From Planktothrix sp. UBA8402 (GTDB taxonomy: Bacteria > Cyanobacteriota > Cyanobacteriia > Cyanobacteriales > Microcoleaceae): DNA of 6,407 nt. The stretch's first letter is position 1. Every line of letters begins with the position of its first letter. Both the position numbers and the translations under genes were made by a program. Of the stretch, positions 1 to 4,855 are shown piece by piece. Below the pieces are notes generated by a model. It had not been told where the DNA came from, searched no databases, and saw nothing but the letters and a program-made list of their open reading frames with translations. The DNA is taken from positions 20,609 to 27,015 of the forward strand of contig DMPJ01000437.1 of NCBI GenBank assembly GCA_003456035.1, given 5' to 3'.

Positions 1-80
1 TTAATTCACTCGCTAACTCCTTAATTCGCTCGCTAACTCCTTAATTCGCTCGCTAACTCTTTAATTCACTGCTCGCTAAT
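1..80. repeat. 20-bp tandem repeat array, about four units, open at left edge
   Basis: Three near-identical 20-bp units lie head to tail at 1-20, 21-40 and 41-60, with consensus TTAATTCGCTCGCTAACTCC. They differ only at base 8 (A in unit 1, G in units 2 and 3) and base 20 (C, C, T). A fourth, diverged unit at 61-80 has a 3-bp insertion (ACT) after TTAATTC and loses the ACTCC end. The array starts at the first base of the window, so the true copy number is unknown. It lies 29 bp past the stop codon of the minus-strand glucokinase gene. The period is not a multiple of three and the units contain in-frame stops (TTAA), so it is unlikely to be coding. The function is unknown. Confidence 0.9.
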
Positions 81-85
81 TTTAC

Positions 86-111
86 ATTCAATCTTTATTG
101 AATTAAAGATT
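86..111 (-). terminator. Possible weak terminator: two overlapping AT-rich hairpins at the end of glk
   Basis: Two perfect inverted repeats overlap here. One pairs ATTCAAT (86-92) with ATTGAAT (97-103) around a 4-nt loop. The other pairs AATCTTTA (90-97) with TAAAGATT (104-111) around a 6-nt loop and includes two bases of the glk stop codon. They share bases and cannot form together. Each stem has a single G-C pair and no long T-run follows, so this is at best a weak transcription end signal; the pairing is certain and the role is inferred. Confidence 0.35.
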
Positions 112-1171
112 AAAAAATCGCCGCACAAATCGCCGCCCCAATTAATCCAACTTGGGGATTTAACACCACATAAACCGGAACTTTTGCTAATATTGGTTTC
201 ATTCTGCCCTTATTAGAAAAAGCCTGCATAAATTCAGGAGTTTCTAATAACGGTAAAATCTTAGGAGCAATTCCCCCAGCAATATATAACCCGCTATAAG
301 GTAATAGTTTTAACGCTAAATTTCCCGCTTCCGCCCCATAGGACTCCACAAAAATCTGCATGGTTTGTTCCGATAAATTATCCCGTTTTTCCAAAGCAGC
401 TTGAGAAATAGCCGCCGCCGGATCAATAGTAACTTCTGTTAAGCCAATTTGATGCTCCCATTCCTGAACAATTTCAGCAATTTCTGGAGATTCTTTAGCA
501 ATATTGCGATCGCGTAAAAACTGATAAATTGCCACAATTCCCGGCCCCGATACCACCCTTTCTACAGACACCCGATCAATATTATGTTTCGCTAATAAAT
601 ACTTCATTAACTGAAATTCTAACTCCGAACGAGGAGCAAAATCTGTATGACCTCCTTCACAGGGATAGACTTTAATTCCATTAACTAAAGGTATAACAAA
701 ACCTTGTCCTAAACCCGTTCCCGCGCCAATTATTCCCATCGGAGAACCTCCTTGATGCTGTCCTTTTTGTAATATTAAAACATCACTTGCTTGTAAACCC
801 GTAACCCCATATCCTACCGCTTCAAAATCATTAATTAAAGCCACCTGAGAAATAGCTAATTCTGACCCCAAATGTTTAGCATCTAAGCACCAAGGCAAAT
901 TCGTTAATTTTGCAGTTTGATTAACCACTGGCCCAGCAATAGCAAAACAGGCTTTTTCTGGATGCAAATACTCACCCAATTGTTCCCTTGCTTCCTGCAA
1001 AAATCTTTTTACAATCGGAACTAAATCAGGATAATCCCCACTCAAATAACGAGACTCATAGAGGGTTTCTAATCGCTCTTGCATTTGGCTTCCTTCCACA
1101 ATAGCCGTCCCATCCACCAAGCGCAAAATCGTTTTTGTTCCCCCAATATCTCCAGCTAATAATAATGTCAT
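110..1171 (-). CDS. glk: Glucokinase (Glk family)
   Basis: This cytoplasmic enzyme phosphorylates glucose to glucose-6-phosphate with ATP, feeding glycolysis and the oxidative pentose phosphate pathway. The 353-residue protein is close to the usual family length. It shows the N-terminal phosphate-binding motif DIGGTK (8-13), AGPV (79-82), the LINDFEA block with the expected catalytic base Asp115, the nucleotide-binding loop GAGTGLG (149-155), the EGGH glucose-binding motif with Glu172 and His175, and the adenosine-site AGG (298-300). EGGHTDFAP is typical of the bacterial Glk family rather than the ROK sugar kinases. The ATG at 1171 places DIGGTK at the normal distance from the N-terminus, and no other in-frame start codon lies near upstream. 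A purine-rich GAGGAGG sits 22 nt before the ATG, too far for a normal ribosome-binding site. The gene stands alone and is divergent from the hydroxylase gene. Confidence 0.95.
   Translation of the reverse strand: MTLLLAGDIGGTKTILRLVDGTAIVEGSQMQERLETLYESRYLSGDYPDLVPIVKRFLQEAREQLGEYLHPEKACFAIAGPVVNQTAKLTNLPWCLDAKHLGSELAISQVALINDFEAVGYGVTGLQASDVLILQKGQHQGGSPMGIIGAGTGLGQGFVIPLVNGIKVYPCEGGHTDFAPRSELEFQLMKYLLAKHNIDRVSVERVVSGPGIVAIYQFLRDRNIAKESPEIAEIVQEWEHQIGLTEVTIDPAAAISQAALEKRDNLSEQTMQIFVESYGAEAGNLALKLLPYSGLYIAGGIAPKILPLLETPEFMQAFSNKGRMKPILAKVPVYVVLNPQVGLIGAAICAAIF
506..513. repeat. HIP1 palindrome GCGATCGC
   Basis: This is an exact copy of the highly iterated cyanobacterial octamer, inside glk. 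It supports a cyanobacterial origin. Confidence 0.85.
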
Positions 1172-1201
1172 ACTTACACTGATTAAGGCTTTACCTCCTC
1201 T

Positions 1202-1230
1202 ATTGTGACCGATCTTGATTCTTAAGTCAT
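1202..1230 (-). promoter_or_regulatory. Candidate glk promoter
   Basis: Read on the minus strand, a -35-like ATGACT (1225-1230) is followed after exactly 17 bp by a -10-like CACAAT (1202-1207), each matching the sigma70-type consensus at 4 of 6 positions. Transcription would start just before the GAGGAGG element, giving a leader of about 25 nt. The match is modest and the assignment is inferred. Confidence 0.3.
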
Positions 1231-1250
1231 CTATTGATCAGCACAAAACC

Positions 1251-1280
1251 TTGAAACTTAACCCAAAACTGTGTAAGAAT
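1251..1280 (+). promoter_or_regulatory. Candidate promoter for the hydroxylase / binding-protein operon
   Basis: TTGAAA (1251-1256) resembles a -35 box. It is followed after 18 bp by AAGAAT (1275-1280), a 4-of-6 -10 match preceded by TGT in extended -10 style. This would give a leader of about 30 nt before the ATG at 1319. A TATAAA at 1296-1301 is an alternative -10 but has no good -35 partner. The evidence is weak. Confidence 0.3.
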
Positions 1281-1318
1281 AGATCTAGTCCAAATTATAA
1301 ATACAGTCATAGAACACA

Positions 1319-2572
1319 ATGCTGGTGCAGTCACATTCACAAACTGAATCTTCCGTCGTCGATTTATCAAAACCAAAGATCGATTATGATATCGTTATTG
1401 TTGGGGGTGGAATTGTTGGGGCAACTTTAGCCTGTGGGTTGAAAGATTCGGGGTTGAAAATAACAATAGTTGAATCCCAACAGCCAGAAGTTGCTATTAG
1501 CAAAAAACAAGCCTATGCTTTAACCTTACAAACGGGACGTATCCTCAAAGAAATTGGGGTTTGGGATGAAATCTTAGCAAAAATTACTACCTTTGATCAG
1601 ATTAATTTAAGTGATTCTGATTATCCTAGGGTAGTGGAATTTCTGTCTAAAGATTTAGGAACTGATCAATTGGGATATGTCGGTGAACATGGGATCATTT
1701 TATCGGCAATGTATGAATTTTTAGAACATTGTCCGAATATTTCTTGGCAATGTCCGGCTAGTTTGAAAAATGTTAATTACCATCCCGATTTTGTAGAAGT
1801 TGAAATCGAAAATCAGGGTAATATTAACACTTTTTGTGGTAAAATTGTTGTAGCGGCGGATGGTTCTAAATCTCGACTCAGAGAAGAAGCGGGAATTAAA
1901 ACTCACGGTTGGAAATATTGGCAATCTTGTATTGCAATGACAATTAAAACCGAAAAATCCCATCAAAATATTGCCTTTGAACGGTTTTGGCCGAGCGGCC
2001 CGATGGGGGTTTTACCCTTACCCGGAAATCGCTGTCAAGTGGTTTGGACGGCTCCCCATGCCGAAGCCCAGGCTTTAAAAGAGTTAGATGAAACTGAGTT
2101 TTTAAAGTTATTAGAATATCGCACCGGAGGATTATTAGGAAAGTTGGAATTATTGAGCGATCGCTATGTTTATCCAGTACAATTAATGCAGAGCGATCGC
2201 TATATTCAACACCGATTAGCATTAGTAGGAGATGCCGCCCATTGTTGTCATCCCGTTGGGGGACAGGGTTTAAATATGGGGATTAGAGATGCGGGAGCGT
2301 TGACAGAAGTGTTAAAAATAGCGACTCAAACAGGTGAAGATATTGGGCAAAAACGGGTGTTAAAACGTTATGAAAGTTGGCGACAAAAAGAGAATTTAAT
2401 CGTTTTAGGATTAACGGATTTCTTAGATAGAACTTTCTCAGGAAATTGGACTCCAAAAGTTAGTTTACGTCGCCTAGGATTATGGGTATTAACAAAAGTG
2501 CAAATTTTGCGCTATTTAGCATTACGATTAATGACAGGTTTAATCGGTCGTGCGCCCAAAATTAACCATTAA
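1319..2572 (+). CDS. FAD-dependent hydroxylase, UbiH/UbiF/COQ6 family
   Basis: This is a flavoprotein monooxygenase of the para-hydroxybenzoate hydroxylase fold, in the branch that hydroxylates aromatic rings of quinone precursors using O2 and NAD(P)H. The 417-residue protein has the full FAD signature set: the GGGIVG dinucleotide loop (29-34) after strand YDIVIV, the ADGSKSR block (180-186) with the DG motif, and GDAAH (304-308) followed by HPVGGQGLNMG (311-321) and DA (324-325). The last block is the hallmark of ubiquinone-type hydroxylases. Cyanobacteria make plastoquinone and phylloquinone, not ubiquinone, so a role in plastoquinone-type ring hydroxylation is plausible but inferred; the substrate cannot be read from sequence. 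The ATG at 1319 leaves a 22-residue tail before the first beta strand, and no Shine-Dalgarno is visible. The stop codon lies 4 bp before the next gene, indicating co-transcription. Confidence 0.92.
   Translation: MLVQSHSQTESSVVDLSKPKIDYDIVIVGGGIVGATLACGLKDSGLKITIVESQQPEVAISKKQAYALTLQTGRILKEIGVWDEILAKITTFDQINLSDSDYPRVVEFLSKDLGTDQLGYVGEHGIILSAMYEFLEHCPNISWQCPASLKNVNYHPDFVEVEIENQGNINTFCGKIVVAADGSKSRLREEAGIKTHGWKYWQSCIAMTIKTEKSHQNIAFERFWPSGPMGVLPLPGNRCQVVWTAPHAEAQALKELDETEFLKLLEYRTGGLLGKLELLSDRYVYPVQLMQSDRYIQHRLALVGDAAHCCHPVGGQGLNMGIRDAGALTEVLKIATQTGEDIGQKRVLKRYESWRQKENLIVLGLTDFLDRTFSGNWTPKVSLRRLGLWVLTKVQILRYLALRLMTGLIGRAPKINH
2157..2200. repeat. Two HIP1 palindromes 36 bp apart, in the same codon phase
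   Basis: Exact GCGATCGC copies at 2157-2164 and 2193-2200 share the longer context GAGCGATCGCTAT. Both are read in the same phase of the hydroxylase gene and encode the tetrapeptide Ser-Asp-Arg-Tyr twice, 12 residues apart (about residues 280-283 and 292-295), shortly before the GDAAH motif. Confidence 0.85.
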
Positions 2573-2576
2573 ATCT

Positions 2577-3614
2577 ATGAATAAACCGGAAATAGAATTG
2601 ATTTCGCGTCGAGATTTTGTAAAATATTGCGGTGGTTTGGGACTTGCTCTTTTAGGGAAAAATTCAACATCTATTATTGATATTATCCCAACCCAAACCC
2701 CACATTTAATTATGCAGTTGGACTGGAAATATAATGTTCAATTTGCGGGGTTATTATTAGCAGATTATTATGGATTGTATAAACAAAGAGGATTAAATGT
2801 TGAGATTCTACCCGTAAATTCAGATCCAAGTGTCTTTGAACAAATGGCAGAAAATCCCTTAATATTAGGATGTGGCGAACAGGATGCCATTTTAGCCGCC
2901 CAAGTGAAAGGATATCCGATTAAAGCGATCGCTACCATGTTTCAAGCATCCCCTTTGGGGTTAATGTCTATTCCCGAAAAAAATATCCATTCCCTGTATG
3001 ATTTGGTCGGACAAAAAATCGGAATTCATGGAAATACAAAAAAAGTCATGGAATTAGTAATTAATACCAATGGTTTATCACCCCAAGACATTAAAATTGT
3101 CCCGATTTCCTATCAAGATAAATATGAGCGATTACAAAGTGGAGAATTAGCAGCAGTTCAATGTTATAGTGTGGATGAACCCATTGGTTTTAGCGATAAA
3201 ACTGGAATCCAACCTAATATTTTGAAATTTAGCGATTATGGATATGATGCCTATGTACAGGTAATCTTTGCCCATCAACAGTTATTAGACCATCACCCTG
3301 AATGGGTGAATCAGTTTTTAAAAGCATCTTTTGCGGGATGGAAATTAGCAATAAATAATATTAATCAAACGGCTAAAATTGTGGTTGATTTCTATATAAA
3401 ACCCGATAGTGAATATTATAATTTAGATTATCAAACCAAATCTTTACAGTTAATTTCTGATTATATTACCTGGGGAATTAACCCCGATCAAATCGGTACT
3501 ATTTCGGCAAACCGTTGGCAAAAAATGTCAGAAAAACTTGCTCAATATGGTATAATTGAACAAGTTCCACCCTTAACAAATTCCTTAGATTCTAACCTCT
3601 GGTCAGTGGCTTAA
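2577..3614 (+). CDS. Tat-exported ABC-type substrate-binding protein, NMT1/THI5 (ThiY/SsuA-like)
   Basis: This is a predicted periplasmic ligand-binding protein of 345 residues. The N-terminus carries a twin-arginine signal, SRRDFVK (10-16, Arg11-Arg12), followed by a hydrophobic stretch YCGGLGLALLG, so export in folded form is expected. The mature part starts with LDWKYNVQFAG and LADYYGLYKQRGLNVEI, the opening of the NMT1/THI5 fold. GCGEQDAILAA, PLGLMS and the lobe-crossing KIGIHG follow, and a late Trp-containing helix (RWQKMSEKL) resembles ThiY-like proteins. Known relatives bind pyrimidine thiamine precursors, sulfonates or related small molecules; the ligand here is not identifiable. I chose the ATG at 2577 over the GTG at 2550: the GTG would overlap the hydroxylase and add nine residues before the signal peptide, whereas the ATG leaves a 4-bp gap. 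There is no Shine-Dalgarno, so translational coupling is likely. No permease or ATPase gene is adjacent. Confidence 0.85.
   Translation: MNKPEIELISRRDFVKYCGGLGLALLGKNSTSIIDIIPTQTPHLIMQLDWKYNVQFAGLLLADYYGLYKQRGLNVEILPVNSDPSVFEQMAENPLILGCGEQDAILAAQVKGYPIKAIATMFQASPLGLMSIPEKNIHSLYDLVGQKIGIHGNTKKVMELVINTNGLSPQDIKIVPISYQDKYERLQSGELAAVQCYSVDEPIGFSDKTGIQPNILKFSDYGYDAYVQVIFAHQQLLDHHPEWVNQFLKASFAGWKLAINNINQTAKIVVDFYIKPDSEYYNLDYQTKSLQLISDYITWGINPDQIGTISANRWQKMSEKLAQYGIIEQVPPLTNSLDSNLWSVA
2925..2932. repeat. HIP1 palindrome GCGATCGC
   Basis: This is an exact HIP1 octamer inside the substrate-binding protein gene. Confidence 0.85.
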
Positions 3615-3679
3615 TTGATCATATATAAAAACTTCAGCTTTAGGGATATAGCAAGGAAAAGAGTCTATCCTTCTCTCTT

Positions 3680-3712
3680 TCTTCGTGTCTTAGTGCCTTT
3701 GTGGTTCCTTTG
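3680..3712. repeat. 8-bp-periodic intergenic element, probable dispersed repeat
   Basis: The plus strand reads TCTTCGTG, TCTTAGTG, CCTTTGTG in three consecutive 8-bp units (3680-3703), then GTTCCTTTG. On the minus strand this is CACAAAGG, CACTAAGA, CACGAAGA. It lies in the 105-bp spacer between two convergent genes. The CACAAAG-type pattern resembles sequences I recall as frequent in cyanobacterial intergenic regions; that family link is from memory and unverified. The 8-bp periodicity is directly visible. Nothing else recognisable was found between 3615 and 3679. Confidence 0.6.
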
Positions 3713-3719
3713 CTTTTAA

Positions 3720-4769
3720 TTACAATAATCCCTGAAATTCTGGGTCATCCCCCAAAGTTTTTAACACCTGTTTAATATCTTGAATTCGATCTTTTTTAGC
3801 AATCAAGGTAACATTTCCATCCCGAACAATTACTAAATCCTCAATCCCCAAAGTTACGACCACATCATCATCACTAGAACTAAATAAAATTGTTCCTTTC
3901 GTATCTAAACCAACGTGTTTAACCAGTTCCACATTAGGTTTATCTCCCCCTAATAATCGTTCTAACCCATTCCAATCCCCTAAATCATCCCAGCCAAATT
4001 CAACGGGTAAAACACAAGCTTTTTGGGTTTTTTCCATTAAAGCATAATCAATACTAATTTTTTTTAATTCAGAATAAGCCTGTTTTCCCTTCGCTTCTAA
4101 CGCACTAACTAATTCAGGAACATAAGTTTTTAATTCTGCTAAAACCACTCCTACACGAAACACAAAAATTCCACCATTCCAACTAAATCTCCCGGTTTCT
4201 AAAAAATTTTCTGCGGTTTCTCGATTCGGTTTTTCCGTAAAACGAGCCACTTTATAAGCCGTAAATCCATCAAAAATTCCAATTTCTTCCCCCTGTTCAA
4301 TATAACCATATCCTGTGGAGGGATAGGTAGGTTTTACCCCTAAAGTAACAATCACATCTTGGGTTTTTGCTAATACTTCTGCCGCCTTTAAAGTTTGGCG
4401 AAACTTCTCTGGTTCCGCAATCCAATGATCCGCCGGAAAGAAGCCAACAACCGCATTTTCTCCATAACGTTTTGCCACTTCTAATGTTGTCCAAGTCAAG
4501 GCGGCGGCGGTATCTCGTCCTTCCGGTTCTGCTAAAATATTCGGGTGTGGTAATTGGGGTAATTGAGTTTGAACTCCCGACTCTAATAAGGCAGAAGTTA
4601 CTACCCATAAACCATCCCAACTTTCTGTTAATGGTAATAACCGTTCTGCTGTTGCTTGTAATAAACTAATCCCACTACCATCTAAACTTAAAAATTGTTT
4701 AGGCCGATGTTTCCGACTCAGGGGCCAAAACCGTTCACCTTTTCCACCAGCCAAAATCACAGGAATCAT
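3720..4769 (-). CDS. manC: Mannose-1-phosphate guanylyltransferase (GDP-mannose pyrophosphorylase)
   Basis: This cytoplasmic enzyme makes GDP-mannose and pyrophosphate from mannose-1-phosphate and GTP, supplying mannose and fucose residues for lipopolysaccharide, exopolysaccharide and glycans. The 349-residue protein has the complete nucleotidyltransferase set: GGKGERFWPLSR (8-19) with PKQF (23-26), EPEGRDTAAA (81-90), FPADH (111-115) with the likely metal ligand Asp114, TGYGYIE (152-158), FTEKP (177-181), WNGGIFVF (197-204), SIDYALMEKT (239-248) and GWDDLGDW (259-266). The C-terminal phosphomannose isomerase domain of the bifunctional ManC/AlgA type is absent, so this is the short, single-function form. 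EPEGRDTA has Asp where many relatives have Asn. The ATG at 4769 starts directly on the first beta strand. The only GAGG is 19 nt upstream of it, too far for a normal ribosome-binding site. The gene follows the kinase gene on the same strand after 86 bp with its own promoter, and is convergent with the binding-protein gene. Confidence 0.94.
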   Translation of the reverse strand: MIPVILAGGKGERFWPLSRKHRPKQFLSLDGSGISLLQATAERLLPLTESWDGLWVVTSALLESGVQTQLPQLPHPNILAEPEGRDTAAALTWTTLEVAKRYGENAVVGFFPADHWIAEPEKFRQTLKAAEVLAKTQDVIVTLGVKPTYPSTGYGYIEQGEEIGIFDGFTAYKVARFTEKPNRETAENFLETGRFSWNGGIFVFRVGVVLAELKTYVPELVSALEAKGKQAYSELKKISIDYALMEKTQKACVLPVEFGWDDLGDWNGLERLLGGDKPNVELVKHVGLDTKGTILFSSSDDDVVVTLGIEDLVIVRDGNVTLIAKKDRIQDIKQVLKTLGDDPEFQGLL

Positions 4770-4792
4770 ACTTAAAATTTAATTATTTCCTC

Positions 4793-4811
4793 ATTATTTA
4801 TGATAAATAAT
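4793..4811. promoter_or_regulatory. Perfect 9-bp palindrome over the manC -10 element, possible operator
   Basis: ATTATTTAT (4793-4801) and ATAAATAAT (4803-4811) are exact inverted copies around a single central G at 4802, which lies within the manC -10 hexamer (4800-4805). A protein binding here would block the promoter. The repeat is entirely A/T except for its centre, so chance formation in an AT-rich spacer is a real alternative. Confidence 0.35.
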
Positions 4812-4828
4812 TAATCCAAAAACGTCAA
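4800..4828 (-). promoter_or_regulatory. Strong candidate sigma70-type promoter for manC
   Basis: On the minus strand, TTGACG (4823-4828) is followed by an exactly 17-bp spacer and TATCAT (4800-4805). Each hexamer matches the consensus (TTGACA, TATAAT) at 5 of 6 positions. Transcription would begin near 4793, leaving a leader of about 24 nt before the ATG at 4769. This is the best promoter match seen in the window, and it separates manC from the upstream kinase gene. Confidence 0.6.
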
Positions 4829-4855
4829 TAGTCAGAGATCAAAAATCAACAATTC

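Noticed and set aside
1..80. CRISPR array
   Set aside because: The 20-bp units abut directly with no spacers.
1215..1430. Plus-strand open frame of 71 codons upstream of and overlapping the hydroxylase start
   Set aside because: It overlaps the well-supported hydroxylase in another frame, has no recognisable domain and has a random-looking composition.
1721..2222. Two minus-strand open frames inside the hydroxylase gene
   Set aside because: They are antisense shadows of a strongly conserved gene, with no motif or start signal of their own.
2550..2576. GTG at 2550 as the start of the substrate-binding protein
   Set aside because: It overlaps the end of the hydroxylase and puts extra residues before a Tat signal that begins properly at the ATG at 2577.
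3658..3680. AAAGAG / CTCTTT inverted repeat as a terminator between the convergent genes
   Set aside because: The stem is only 6 bp with an 11-nt loop, contains two G-C pairs and lacks a T-run.
4297..4669. Open frames on both strands inside manC
   Set aside because: They lie wholly within manC, whose motifs run without a break through the same bases.
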